Source of the DNA: Haplosporangium gracile | Lineage: Eukaryota; Mortierellomycota; Mortierellomycetes; Mortierellales; Mortierellaceae | Assembly (NCBI GenBank): GCA_015499985.1 | Contig: JAAAUF010000043.1 | Span: 8,325 to 72,324, forward strand | Length of the DNA: 64,000 bases | Reading direction: 5' to 3' | In this document: positions 1 to 15,490 of the stretch, in pieces | Layout: every line of letters starts with the position of its first letter | Position numbering within the stretch: position 1 is the stretch's first letter | Program-made: the position numbers and the translations under genes | Notes under the pieces: model-generated | The model's database searches: none | Told to the model about the DNA's origin: nothing | The model's input: only the letters and a program-made list of their open reading frames with translations

Positions 1-156
1 TGCTAGACGCAAATTGAATCCCGGGATTTTTTTGCGGCCACCTCAGACGTTCAACCTTCTGTAAATCAGTTTGGATTACTTCGGTATGAGCAATTCCGGC
101 GAAAATAAATACGTGAGTAAATAAATAATGTGTATTAGCGATTATGGTACAGGGTA

Positions 157-2229
157 TTATGATTTTTGACCAAGCCTGAGACGAACGCCCAAGAGTGTCG
201 TCAAAGGAAACATTTCCTTCAGTTCCCTCTCTGGTGAGAGGCCCATTTCGATAGGACGGTGAAAGGCCACTTTTTGGATATATGGCCAGCATCGAAAGTC
301 TTTGTCGCTCATCTCATCCAGCATCGTCTTGACATCCAAAAGTCGCCCAAGGTTCTGGAGCTCCTCCTTGAGTTCTGGCTCGACGTTGTTCCAGATATCA
401 ACGACCAGTTTTGACGTTGTCGATAATCTACTGGGCGCCTTGTTGGTGAAGATGCTTTGAGTTCTTTTGGCTTCCATACTCTCTTCATCCACAAGCTGTT
501 GTGTCCATCCAGAAACCACTTTGCGTCTCTCGTCTATTTTCCGGGGACTCTGGCCAGAGGGGATCATCCACTCAATGTCGCTCCGCTGACAATCAACCGA
601 GCCGCCATCGCATCCAATGCGAATTTTCTCCAGGTTCCTGAGCCTTGAGAGGAGACAGAACCCGCTCTGGAGGGTCAGACGCAGAGGTGGTCCAACGTTA
701 CCTCGACCATAGCTAAAGCACGAGAGGATGACGATTTGAAGGTCTTGGAGCCGAGGGACCACGCGAGTGAGATAACCAAACACAATGCGGAGGCACACAG
801 GGGCAAAGAGCAGACGGTCCGTCTGGCTGTCGAAGGCGATGTGGAGAGTTTTGAGCCCTCGACAGGCCCAAACCCCTGGACGCGCTGATCCATAGCTCTG
901 GCCGGCTGTGAGTGGATCAGAAAAGTGTCCTTCATACAAGAGGGTCCGTTGGTGCAGGTCCAGATGATCAAACAGATAAGCGGTGTTGCTGGCGCGTAGA
1001 TGCAAGAGTTGTGGGGAAGCACAGAGGTATTGGTGGAGAAGTCCGTTGGGCCCACAGATGACCGGTTGATTATAGACGAGTTCCAGGGTGGTGACGACGT
1101 TCTGCTGCTCCATGAGACTCCTTGTCATGGCGGGCGTCAAGTCGCCGGTCCAAAAGAGCCACTTGTTTCTGTTGGGGCAGATTTTCCGGGCCATCTCCTT
1201 GAGTTCAGGCGTGTTGTCGTCAAACTTTCCCTCGAAGGAAAAGTGGAAAGAGTCCAGAGAGAGCTGCTCGAGGGATTGGAGATGTTGATAGAATGAAGGG
1301 GGGTCAAAGGTGGAGTCTTCGTCTGGGGACCATACGACCAGTTGAAGCTCTGTGAGGTGAGGGGTGTAGTTCAGCAGTTCCTCAATGCAAGACTGGTAGA
1401 AGAAGACGTTCCTGAGAATCAAGGACTGGAGAGGCAGTTGTGCGCGTGGATTGCGTTTTCCTGTGGGGGCCTGATTTTGTGCGTTCCTGAGTTTTGTCAT
1501 GATGTCCCATGGCCCAAACACTCGCAACTTTTCTGTTGGCAGCAGGTGAAAGACTTCGAGCAAGGGACAGCTCACCAGGATTTCGTTCATATCAAAGCTT
1601 TCACCTGTGGTGGGACATATCCGGAGAACCGTCAAGGTCGACATGTAAGGGAGAATATCGCTGATGAGATAGCTGACGCGCGGGTTCTCAACGAGTTCAA
1701 GGGTCCTAAGAGGGCTGTAAAGCTTGGTCTGGGTTCTGGTGAGGTGTCCTTGGTCGTCCTGATTATTGGTGATCTGTAGTGGTTGTTGTTGCTGCTGTAA
1801 CTGCAATTGTTGCTGTTGCTGTTGGTAGCGTTCGTGGACAAGCTGGAGGGCCTTCTTAAGGAACCCCCAGTGAACCCTCTGTGGCGGTGGTTTGAGCCAG
1901 TAGTCGTGGTCGGATCTCCACCACAGACCGCCGGCTCCGGCCATCCTGGAGAGGGTCTTGTTGATAGTGCGACCATGGCGATGACCATCAAAGACCACCT
2001 GGCGAGAAGGGCTGGTCAAGAAGAACCATTGTCGACAGACGAGTCTAGAGATTTTGCGGGAGGTGTGGTCGTCGAGATAGGAGAGGATCTTTTCAAGGAT
2101 CTCTGGGATGTGTATTGGATTGACTCGAGGACAAGCTACTATCTCTGAGTTCCTGGACTGGTCGTCTTTCTTGTGGAAGCCCTTTATGAAGGAGAATCGT
2201 ATGGAGGAGTTTCTTGTGGAGGTAGTCAT
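157..2229 (-). CDS. F-box/LRR-like protein 1 (690 aa, intronless)
   Basis: Probable substrate-recognition subunit of an SCF ubiquitin ligase. An N-terminal F-box lies at about residues 40-85: it opens with IPEILEKILSYLDD and contains VCRQWFF, the surface expected to bind Skp1. The body has irregular leucine-rich repeats such as LRTLEL, LTVLRI, LQSLIL and LTELQL. Two Gln-rich runs (about residues 137-152) separate the F-box region from the repeats. The C-terminus carries a motif pair shared with the other F-box copies here: DIEWMIPSGQS, then LGRLLDVKTMLDEM followed by CWPYIQKVAF. The ATG at 2227-2229 is followed by one uninterrupted frame. Its targets cannot be read from sequence. Length is close to the paralogues at 6251-8251 and 38629-40578. 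The F-box assignment is firm; LRR-fold is inferred from leucine spacing. Confidence 0.88.
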   Translation of the reverse strand: MTTSTRNSSIRFSFIKGFHKKDDQSRNSEIVACPRVNPIHIPEILEKILSYLDDHTSRKISRLVCRQWFFLTSPSRQVVFDGHRHGRTINKTLSRMAGAGGLWWRSDHDYWLKPPPQRVHWGFLKKALQLVHERYQQQQQQLQLQQQQQPLQITNNQDDQGHLTRTQTKLYSPLRTLELVENPRVSYLISDILPYMSTLTVLRICPTTGESFDMNEILVSCPLLEVFHLLPTEKLRVFGPWDIMTKLRNAQNQAPTGKRNPRAQLPLQSLILRNVFFYQSCIEELLNYTPHLTELQLVVWSPDEDSTFDPPSFYQHLQSLEQLSLDSFHFSFEGKFDDNTPELKEMARKICPNRNKWLFWTGDLTPAMTRSLMEQQNVVTTLELVYNQPVICGPNGLLHQYLCASPQLLHLRASNTAYLFDHLDLHQRTLLYEGHFSDPLTAGQSYGSARPGVWACRGLKTLHIAFDSQTDRLLFAPVCLRIVFGYLTRVVPRLQDLQIVILSCFSYGRGNVGPPLRLTLQSGFCLLSRLRNLEKIRIGCDGGSVDCQRSDIEWMIPSGQSPRKIDERRKVVSGWTQQLVDEESMEAKRTQSIFTNKAPSRLSTTSKLVVDIWNNVEPELKEELQNLGRLLDVKTMLDEMSDKDFRCWPYIQKVAFHRPIEMGLSPERELKEMFPLTTLLGVRLRLGQKS

Positions 2230-3037
2230 TGAGAGGGTGGGAGAGTAGGTTGCATGAGGATGGGAATTGCTGTTGGAAGGGAGGATGGGAAAAAAAAAGG
2301 TTGATGATGAAAACGATGGGAGAGGAGGAGGACGGGAGGAGGAGAGTAAGGAGGAAATAGGACGGGTGAAGGGAGAAAGGGTGGGGAGGGAGGTGAGGTG
2401 AACGAAGATTGAGGGAGGTCGTCGTGGAAGGAGAGGAAGAGAGGAAGAGAAGGAAAAGGGATGAGACTGACAGAGTAGGAGTTGAGGGACACTTTATCAA
2501 CAGGTGGTTGATGGATTGAATCAATTGATTGTGCCTGAATCAAACGGAAAGGAAGAAAGGGGACAAGAAAGCCTAGAACTGAGCAGCCCTTCCCCTCACC
2601 CCAGTCATCCCATAAAGATGCCGTATTTTCATTTTATTTGTTTGTGTCCAATGCTCAAATGCTCTCTCTCCTCTTTATTTGTCCCATCCAACACGCCTCA
2701 CTCACTCAACCACACAGGGGGGCGGCCTGTTAGTTGGGAGGATGTTCTTCTTTATCTGACTTGTTGTCTGCTCAGATCTACTACTTCTTCACCCCCAATT
2801 GTTCACACTCGTTTCATGCTCACGAAACATCTCTGTTTTTGTTTCCCTGAACAAAAAAGAAAAAAAAGCTATTGTCTGTCTGTCTGTCTGTCTGTCTTCC
2901 ACTCCAGACACAAGTGGACAGGCCTATTGTTTCGCGAACAATTGGCTTATGACTAAACGGACGACTGAGCACTAAAGAATAAATATTAATCGTTTAAAAA
3001 TACAGTAGGGCTAGTGTTACAAAGAGAGATGGTCAGG
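2230..3037. promoter_or_regulatory. Intergenic: upstream region of F-box gene 1
   Basis: No gene is supported here. The first ~250 bases upstream of the F-box start (2230-2480) are almost purely purine on the plus strand, so the transcript leader would be CT-rich. The rest holds a TGTC microsatellite and A-rich runs and then reaches the stop codon of AFG2 at 3038. Open frames in this stretch have low-complexity composition and no recognisable domain. Confidence 0.5.
2873..2896. repeat. (TGTC)6 microsatellite
   Basis: Six perfect TGTC units lie in non-coding DNA between F-box gene 1 and AFG2. Confidence 0.95.
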
Positions 3038-6082
<3,045 letters not shown>

Positions 6083-6250
6083 TGTCGTTCAGTTTTCCTT
6101 TTTCTCAAACAGACAAAAAGGCATGTCGCTTTAAGGGGCATGGACCGTGGTTCATTTGTTTCGAACCATTGTTTGTATGTAATCATAACCATCATTGAAA
6201 CAAGGGCAAAAAAGATGACCAGACAAATTGAAACTGAATTTCATTATTGA

Positions 6251-8251
6251 TTAAAAGATAGAAAGGCGTTTGGATGGAAAAAGGAAATTGAGCTCATCCT
6301 GTGGCCTCTGCTCAAACTTGCCGCTCAACGACACTCCCTGCATTTCGGGCCAGCATCGGAGACTATCATCATCCCTATCGATCTCCCCCACCATCGCCTT
6401 CACCGCCCCCAACAACCCCAGGTCGCGAAGCTCGGTCTGCAACGTGCAATCATCACGATACAGCCTCGGGTCTCCCTGCGTCGTGCCCATTTCCTGCTCG
6501 GCCTCCTCTTTCAGCCAGGGCTCCCATTGCGCCATCACCTCTTGCCTCTTCCTCCGGTATCGAAGACTCTGGCCCGACGACGCCATCCAGTTCAAATCGT
6601 ATCTGCTTGTACCAAACGTCCAATCCTGGAATCGCAGTCGTGACAAGTGCTGCAGCCTCACCAAATGACATAGACCTCCCTCGAGTCGGAGACAAATGGC
6701 TGGATGGTACACTTCGTTGTTGGATCGACATGTCCAAGGAACCTTAATATAAAGATCGCGCAACTGAGGACACACCGCGGCAATGTATCCAAATACTATC
6801 CTAGAATGCACCGGATCCTTGATCATATCGTCGCCGTGACCATGAAGCTCAATGTACAACGTCCTAAGGTTACGGCATCTCCACACCTGTGGACGTCCTC
6901 CTGCATCGTTTCTTGATCCTGGTGTTCCTGAAGGTAATGTCGCCAAGGTAGTGGTGATGGTGGTGGTGCTCGTGCGATCTTCGGAGATATCGGAGTAACG
7001 TAATCCCGCTCGGTTGTGGACATCCATTTGCTTGAAATCGAATCCGACGTTGAACGTTCTGAGGTGCATAAGGTGCGGAGAATTGCAGAGAAAGTGGTGG
7101 AGAGCTTCACCCGAAAGGCAACCTGATCGGTCATGCCAGTAAAGATCAAGACTTGTGATTTGGTTCGGCAACTCGTTCAGGCCCTGAACGATCATCGGCT
7201 TCAGGTCGCTCGCCCAGAGTGTCCACTCGGTCGACCGTGGGCAGACACCAAACAACATATTCCGCAGATCGGCTTGGGTCATGATTTCGTCACGGACAGA
7301 AAAGTGGACAGAGCGCAGCCGAAGAGGGAGAGCCCGGATGTGCTGAAATAGGCCGTGCCAATAGTACTTGGAAGTGACCTGACCTTCCTCCGGATAACAG
7401 CCATTCCCTCTCGCCAGGTTGATCAACTTGAGTTCCTCGAGATGTGGTGTGACAACCAAGAGCTCCTCGAGACTAGACTGAGAAAAGTGGGCATTCCTCA
7501 GTACCAATGCTCGGAGAGCCAATGGCTTGGACGCCTCAACAGGGATCCATTGTCCTGGAAGATAGAAGGCTCCTTCATCAGTCTCCGCACGGAGCTCCTC
7601 CAATCCTGGGCAGGCCATGAAAAGCGACGACATGTTGAACTCACAGCTCTGGCCCAATCTAAAGGAAAGGCTGGTGAGCCAATGGGCGAAAGGCAAAAGG
7701 TCGTGGATCTGGCCGTCGACGAAATGGGCACCACATATGTCCAGCTTCCGAAGCGGTCCGTCGAACAAGGGTCTTCTCTTCATGAACCAAGATCCTTCAT
7801 CTCGCCTCCCATCCATCGATAGTCGTTTGCTCGAGGGCTCTCCTGATGATTGTTGTTGTCGTTTGAGATAATGCTCGTGGTTTGACTTGAGGGCTTTCAT
7901 GAGTCGATCCCAGTGCGACTCCTGGTCGTGGCCTACTTCGCTATGCCAGCGAATATGTTGAGATCCAGGAATCTTGGCCAGCGTTGTTGTCAAACTATCG
8001 GATTGCCACCTTCCATCCCATACCACCTCCTTGCAGACGAAGCGCCAATTCAAAAAGCACCATTGGCGACAGACAAGAACAGCCGTTTTGAAGCGGGTGT
8101 AATCGTCGACAAAAGAGAAAATCATCTCCAAGATTTCTGGGATATCAAGAGGCGAGGGTGCCCGCTTGGAGGGAGAAGGGACCAAGGCAACAGAGGCTCC
8201 CTTGGAGGCAGCTCTGGAGTGTCTCTTTAAAAACGGTAGACGCATCCTCAT
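6251..8251 (-). CDS. F-box/LRR-like protein 2 (666 aa, intronless)
   Basis: Paralogue of the gene at 157-2229. The F-box is at residues 36-80 (LDIPEILEMIFSFVDD, then VCRQWCFLN). Leucine-rich segments follow (LRKLDI, LTSLSF, LEELRA, LRALVL, LEELKL). The central block TLWASDLKPMI lies before LTSL-type repeats, as in the other copies. The C-terminus has DLNWMASSGQS and LRDLGLLGAVKAMVGEI followed by CWPEMQGVSL. A short basic N-terminal segment precedes the F-box. It lies head-to-tail with AFG2, 168 bases from its start codon. Likely role is substrate recognition by an SCF ubiquitin ligase; the target is unknown. One continuous frame with no break. Confidence 0.88.
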   Translation of the reverse strand: MRMRLPFLKRHSRAASKGASVALVPSPSKRAPSPLDIPEILEMIFSFVDDYTRFKTAVLVCRQWCFLNWRFVCKEVVWDGRWQSDSLTTTLAKIPGSQHIRWHSEVGHDQESHWDRLMKALKSNHEHYLKRQQQSSGEPSSKRLSMDGRRDEGSWFMKRRPLFDGPLRKLDICGAHFVDGQIHDLLPFAHWLTSLSFRLGQSCEFNMSSLFMACPGLEELRAETDEGAFYLPGQWIPVEASKPLALRALVLRNAHFSQSSLEELLVVTPHLEELKLINLARGNGCYPEEGQVTSKYYWHGLFQHIRALPLRLRSVHFSVRDEIMTQADLRNMLFGVCPRSTEWTLWASDLKPMIVQGLNELPNQITSLDLYWHDRSGCLSGEALHHFLCNSPHLMHLRTFNVGFDFKQMDVHNRAGLRYSDISEDRTSTTTITTTLATLPSGTPGSRNDAGGRPQVWRCRNLRTLYIELHGHGDDMIKDPVHSRIVFGYIAAVCPQLRDLYIKVPWTCRSNNEVYHPAICLRLEGGLCHLVRLQHLSRLRFQDWTFGTSRYDLNWMASSGQSLRYRRKRQEVMAQWEPWLKEEAEQEMGTTQGDPRLYRDDCTLQTELRDLGLLGAVKAMVGEIDRDDDSLRCWPEMQGVSLSGKFEQRPQDELNFLFPSKRLSIF

Positions 8252-8628
8252 GAAGGTGGAAGAGTTGGTGAAGGTTCTGTGCTTGATGTGTGTAGGCGTA
8301 TGTTCGTGTGGTGTGTATGTGTGCGTGTCGATGAGAGTGGAATAAAAAGTGGATTTTGTTGAGAGGAAGAAGAAGAGGGAAAGAAAGGGGTCAGCAGAAA
8401 CAAAAATGGGTTACGCTCGCCTTTTTATCGGGCTCTCAGGGAAAAGTGATTTCACACTGACACCAATGGTAAGATGTGGTGTTGGGCGAAGTGGCTGGGT
8501 GAAGAATAATATGAGATGGAAACCATCCATGGCCAAGGAACACAAAACAGCCTGTTCTCTGGTCTGCACTTTGTCTGTCTTTTCAGAAACAGAAAAAGGG
8601 AGTAGATAGTGCTCATGCATTTGGGCTT
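8252..8628. promoter_or_regulatory. Intergenic: upstream of F-box gene 2
   Basis: This is the 5' region of F-box gene 2. It contains GT-rich and purine-rich runs (8270-8400) and no coding sequence I can support. The last exon of the phosphatase gene ends at about 8629. Confidence 0.4.
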
Positions 8629-10357
<1,729 letters not shown>

Positions 10358-10444
10358 GGTGAAGTCAATCGAGGTTGCGGTTCAAACAAAAAAAAAAAAG
10401 CGCGCGTACGAGTAAAAGCGCCATAAGAACGATCACGTGTGCAT

Positions 10445-12475
10445 TTATTTGGTTGCGGCCTGTGCCTGCAAGAACCGCTTCGATGGAACTTGCGGAAGAA
10501 GGGGGACAGTTCCCCTGGCGGGGACTTGGGGGAGGAACGCAACCTGCGGCATGTAGTCCAGCCCCCTTGTGTTCTGTTCCCGTTCAAAACGCTTGGAGAA
10601 AAACGTAAGCGTAAACTTACGCCAAAGACTCTCGAACCATGTCTACATAGTAATAATCGGTCAATGCAACGGTCAAAAAACCAAGCTATCCACTCAACGT
10701 GCACAGCACACGACTTAAAAGCGTAGAAAAAAGAATGATTACCTGGCCTTGGATGACCTTGGCGACAGACTTGCTGCTTTGGTACTGAAACTTTGCATGC
10801 GGATATCGCTGGTCGCGGTATTCCTGAAATGCAGATTGGACATCAGTCCGGGAGGTCGAGCGCAGATCATAGATACAATTGGCGAGAATCACGGCGTCCT
10901 CAAAGGCATTCACAGCGCCTGGATGAAATGAAAACAACATAGCGTGAGAACAGAGATAAAAGGATGACGATATTACCATACTTCCATGAAAAACCAAAGT
11001 ACCTTGTCCTGTTGCTGGGAGAAGTTTGTGGCATGCTGGCATCAAGAAAAGACAAAAAAAGTTGGTGAGTTTACCCGAGCATCAGTTGCGCTGTCAACAA
11101 ACGACAGGGAGCACAAAAAACGAAAATGAGACTGAACAACAAGTGTCTGTCCTACCATCCCCAACGAGGACTACACGTCCATAAGACCATGTTTCGAACA
11201 GCTTTTCCTCCAAAAACACTTTCGAGATGTTGTCCCTTGGGGTCTTGTCAATAAGGTCACTCATAGTTTTCTTGCCGCCAAGGCCTTCACGCCCAGCTGG
11301 AATTGGGAACGCCCTGACAGCATCGATCATAACATCCGTTGACTCGTCCCCCCATTCTCGTGTTCGAAGGACCGTTGGATCCTGTGAAGAATCCACTTGG
11401 GCGTTGATGGACCAAGCAATGCGATTGTCTGGCACTGTGAAAGTCGACCACTGTTGTTTTGTTAGTCCCGGTCAGAGAAGAAAAATAATGAGGAGAAAGG
11501 TCATCCAGGCCATTTCATGTTAACATACTGTATACATGTACGCAGGCTCTCATTTTACCAGCGCAATCTTATCCATTTGGCTTTCAACTGACCGTATGCG
11601 GCTTGTTCTCGCCCACGGTTCGAAAGTGGAGACATGCATTGTCCCTAACCTCAGGAAACACTTTTTGGTCCAGGGGGTCCGTCGTTCCCACTATGGTCAC
11701 ATATCCGAGGTTCAAGTTTTCGAGATCCTGTGTTGGCAGCTTGTTATCGGCAGTTGCTTGTTTGTAGATGGATCGTCGGACAGCGCTGTACGCACCATCT
11801 GCGCCCACCAAGATATCGCCACTGTATATCGTCTCGTCGGCGCAATGAATGGTGACGCCGTTCACGGCATCCTCTTGAGAGTTCTGAGTGACATCGACAA
11901 TCTTTTTGTCAAGGTGAACCTTGTGGGCAGGAAGGCGAGATAAAAGCAGCTCAAAGAACTTTGGTCTTGAAAATATGCGGATCGGATATCCAGTCATTGC
12001 AGTCATCTGGGCAAAGTGCACCGTCGTCAGGGGCACCACGCCACTGGCTGCATCAACTTGCGTTGCCTGAGTTTGGGAGTCATTAGAGACTTCCTGTGTT
12101 GCTGCTCCTTGGCTTCGTTCCTGAAAAAGGCTCATGGATTCCATGGTTTTAGAGATTTGTAAGAACTCACCATAGATTCCCAGTTGAATCATGGCGGGGG
12201 CGACGTTGTGGCTAAAGCTCATAGCAGCACCTAACAACCAGTTGAAATAGAGGAGAAAACTTCAGAGAATGAATCCCTTAACAAAAAAAGGGAGGGAAAG
12301 GAGAGGAAGACGTTGGCTGCTTACCAAGGGGTTTGATCTTCGATGCACGTTCAAAGACCTCGTATTCGTATCCCGCTTGTTCCAGGATGAGAGCCAGGGT
12401 GAGACCTCCAACGCCTGCTCCTGAGATGAGCACCTTGGGCTTTGTCCACTGCTCGAGGTCGACTTGAGACGCCAT
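10445..12475 (-). CDS. FAD-dependent monooxygenase (PHBH/UbiH fold)
   Basis: Class A flavoprotein monooxygenase of unknown substrate. Six exons join in phase: 12325-12475, 11593-12230, 11156-11450, 11003-11035, 10743-10918 and 10445-10642 (496 aa). The N-terminal Rossmann motif is VLISGAGVGGLTLALILEQ (about residues 14-32), followed by the acidic strand end EYEVFERA. The DG motif is ILVGADGAYSAVRR. The GD motif is VVLVGDACHKLLPATGQG, joined to AVNAFEDAVILANCIY. The 33-base exon 11003-11035 encodes only CHKLLPATGQ and its edges, which completes the FAD-binding loop. The C-terminal exon is proline- and glutamine-rich and ends at TAA 10445-10447. The stop lies 88 bases from the phosphatase start codon on the same strand. 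No biosynthetic cluster surrounds it, so the role (secondary metabolism or aromatic hydroxylation) stays open. Confidence 0.9.
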
Positions 12476-12866
12476 GGATGATACTTGTCAACAAAAGAAT
12501 GGTTTGAAGGGTGAACTCAGGGGAGAGGAGTGAGTGAAAATTGGAGTGGAGTGGAGGAAAGGTGTGAAATGGCAATGGATCAGGAAAAAAGAAAAGAAAA
12601 AGCAATTGGCAGGTAGGGGTTCGTCGGCGAATCAATTGTTCTCATCCTTGGGCGCTAATGCATTTAGGTGGGCAAAGTGAGAGCCTTTGTGCGAAGAGAT
12701 GAGCCTGATGGACATGTTTATGCTTGCTCGCTTCACGAGCCGGCATGAACAAAAAAAAAACAGATGCATGCATCCTTGTCCATAGATCTTCCAAGCAACT
12801 TGTTCCACTCCGCCATCGATAGTTTCTCATGAAAAAAATTGTATTAATGAATGAGTAGTAAGAATC
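12476..12866. promoter_or_regulatory. Intergenic: upstream of the monooxygenase
   Basis: This is the 5' region of the monooxygenase, bounded on the other side by the stop of the binding-protein-like gene. It is purine-rich on the plus strand near the start (12480-12600). Nothing else is recognised. Confidence 0.4.
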
Positions 12867-15153
12867 TTAGTTGAGAGGAATCTCGTTGTTCATCTCTTCC
12901 TCCAGCTCGATGAAGCGGTCCTCCTTGGCACGGCGGCTCCACTTGTAAAAGGCAAAGGCGAATGCCGCGCCCAAGACAGCAGCAACACAAACGACAGCAA
13001 TGATGATGCTGGTTGTTTTGCTTTTGCCACCACCACTGGCGCCTCCTTGCGAGTCTCCACCAACTCCGTAGATGCCTCCACCGACTGCCGGTGGTGGTGG
13101 CGGGAGTCCAGAAAATAGAGGCTGCGAAACCGCGGGTGTAATATCTCCAGAGTTGTAAGGGAACGCCACAGTAACAGCGGGATTCAAGGCACATCTTTCC
13201 GGTCCCAGTTTGTTGGTTGCACCTGCGTCATAGGGGAATCCTGGGTTGAGGAAACGGTACTCGTGCTTAGTATCGTATTGTGGGTACTGGGCTGCGATTA
13301 CGTCTCTCAGCAATAGATCAGGGCGGGAAGGCATGCGGTACTGGTAGTCTATTTTGTGCACAGGAGGAAGATGGACATTAGGACTTGCTAAAGATAACAT
13401 CCAGCTCGCCAACGTTTATCCCTTTTGATGTCAACTACGAGCTTCTTTACCACTGATGCCTGCCTGGTTCACTGTGTTGTCAAGAGAAAAGACAAACTTC
13501 TGGTCCAAAACAGGAGGGTCATCAGTTCCAGTGAAGCCAGCCAAGGCACGCCAACGCGAGAACACTGAAGCATAGGTTCCTCTTCCGTCCGTAAATTCGG
13601 TTTGGTCGATGATAATGTCTGCGTTTGTCAACAAGATCTTGAAATCACTGGGAGATATGTCAGGATTGCTGCCGACGCTATCTCCACCCAAAGGGAATGG
13701 GATACCACCTAAAGGCAGCAGATGTGTCAATGTAAATTTTTGTTAGGTCTTTACAGGTCCTTGCAGCTGTCGATTAAAAGAAGGATAAAAAGTCATTGCA
13801 TGTATGCGAAGCAAACAGAACGTACCTGCATCGGTAATGATTCCTCGAGTGAAGTTGGTGTTGCGAAGTGTCCAAGAACCTCTTACAAAGTCGTATTTGA
13901 CCCAGCCGATACGCCTCTTGTTGGCTACAGGGATTCTCTGCATGTCGAGTTTGAGGGTGTTGTATGTCCCGATAATTGTGTCGTAGGTGACCGACGCTGC
14001 AGTGCCAGTGTTGAGGAACAGCGAGACGGCCTTGATATATTCGACTCTCAGCAGTGGTTCAACCTCGACTGACATCGGCACCCAAACATCCTTGACCTGA
14101 GAGATATTTTCGTTTTCACGAAAGCCAACGTCGACAGATTCGTACTGGGCGGAGTTGCTGCTGTCGAAAGAAGAAATGGCTTTGATATTGTATCGATACT
14201 GAAGACAAGGCGAGACAATTTTCTGGGGGTTTTCCAGCACTTGGATGTTTGACTGTCCTCCTGCAAGCTGTCGTGTGATGAGCAGAGAGAGTAAGAAGCG
14301 TGAGCAGACGGTTAGAATTGACAATGCCTTGACTCTTTTTTTTTATAACATTTTCTGCAACCTTCACAAGCAGATCAGCTCATTGTGTAAAATAAGGTCC
14401 TTTCCTTCCTCGTCCTCTTCCTTTATTTTCTTTCTTCCGTTCTCTTCTTTTTACTTTCAGCAACTTTCATTTCATAGGCCGTTCAGCTCAATGTGAAAAA
14501 GCTTTTCTTTCTCATCTTGCATGCCTTTCAAGCATTTTTACAAGCTGTCCAATTCATTTCGTTTAAGAGCTTCCTTTCCCTTTCGTCGTTCATTCATCTT
14601 TCTTCCTAGTTCCTTTTGTTTTTCTATTCCCTTTTGTATTCTTTTTCACTTCCTGATTTTATCATTCTCAGCTTAACACATAGTGTTCGACAAAATGTCA
14701 TCATATTCGGCCACATACCTCGATATATGAGCTAGTGGAGGTGCCTGTGGACAAGACCTTAGTGACTGGGACCTTGAACCGTTTCACATCTGGAGAGAGT
14801 CCCATAGTCTGGATGGCTGTGCTTTCGGGTGCAGCGGTGCCACAGTAGAGAAGGTAACTCTCTGATGCCGGATTGTTAACGGGCTGCCCAGATATGGTCA
14901 ACACTGTGTACTCTGAGCCATAGGTCGCGACAGTGAAGGTCCCCTTTGTGCTGCTAGCTAATTACGAGATAGGTTTTGTTTAGTCTTTGCATAACGAAAA
15001 TCGACTTTTTTTTGCTTTCAGAACGTGCCAAGGCAGATTTCCTGGCAGTTGAGTGGACTTACCAACAGCACCGCCGCATGGCTCCTGGGCGTCGACAGAT
15101 GCGACCATGAGAAGGGCTAAGGCGCCTGCGAGGGAGGCGAATGAGCCGAGCAT
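12867..15153 (-). CDS. Secreted type I membrane protein with periplasmic-binding-protein-like ectodomain
   Basis: Five exons join in phase: 15063-15153, 14719-14957, 14267-14451-free exon ending at 13826 (13826-14267), 13451-13708 and 12867-13387 (516 aa). Residues 1-21 form a signal peptide (LAGALALLMVASVDA, mature start near QEPCGG). The ectodomain reads like class III solute-binding proteins (iron-siderophore/cobalamin, FepB/BtuF type): VPVTKVLSTGTSTSSYIEV, then NIQVLENPQKIVSPCLQ, VPMSVEVEPLLRVEYIK, and LLTNADIIIDQTEF. A Pro/Gly stretch (about 420-450) leads to one membrane helix, SIIIAVVCVAAVLGAAFAFAF, a basic KWSRRAK stop-transfer and a short acidic tail ending NNEIPLN. The third intron-bounded gap (14268-14718) is an unusually long, T-rich intron. 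Function is not known; the fold suggests ligand binding at the cell surface. Fold assignment is by motif recall, not by search. Confidence 0.7.
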
Positions 15154-15458
15154 AGTTGAAGGATGGTGGGAAGGAGGAAAGGAGGAAAGGAGTCAGAGCA
15201 GCAGGAAGAGGAAGAAGAAGAAGAAGAAGGAATGAGCCGAAGGATTCAAAGCCCGATGTGAAAGAAGAGGAATGAAAGAAGGAAGGAGAAAGGAGTGAAG
15301 AGCCGGGTAGAGACTTGGAGGGAAGGAAGAAGGAGGAGAAGTAAAGGTGGAGAGTAGAAGAGGAGGAGAGGGAAGGAAAGGAGAGGAAATGGAAGGGGAG
15401 GAAGAAAGAAGAGGGTGAAAAAGGGAAGAAGAAGAGTCAAAAAAGCATAAAAAAAATC

Positions 15459-15490
<32 letters not shown>

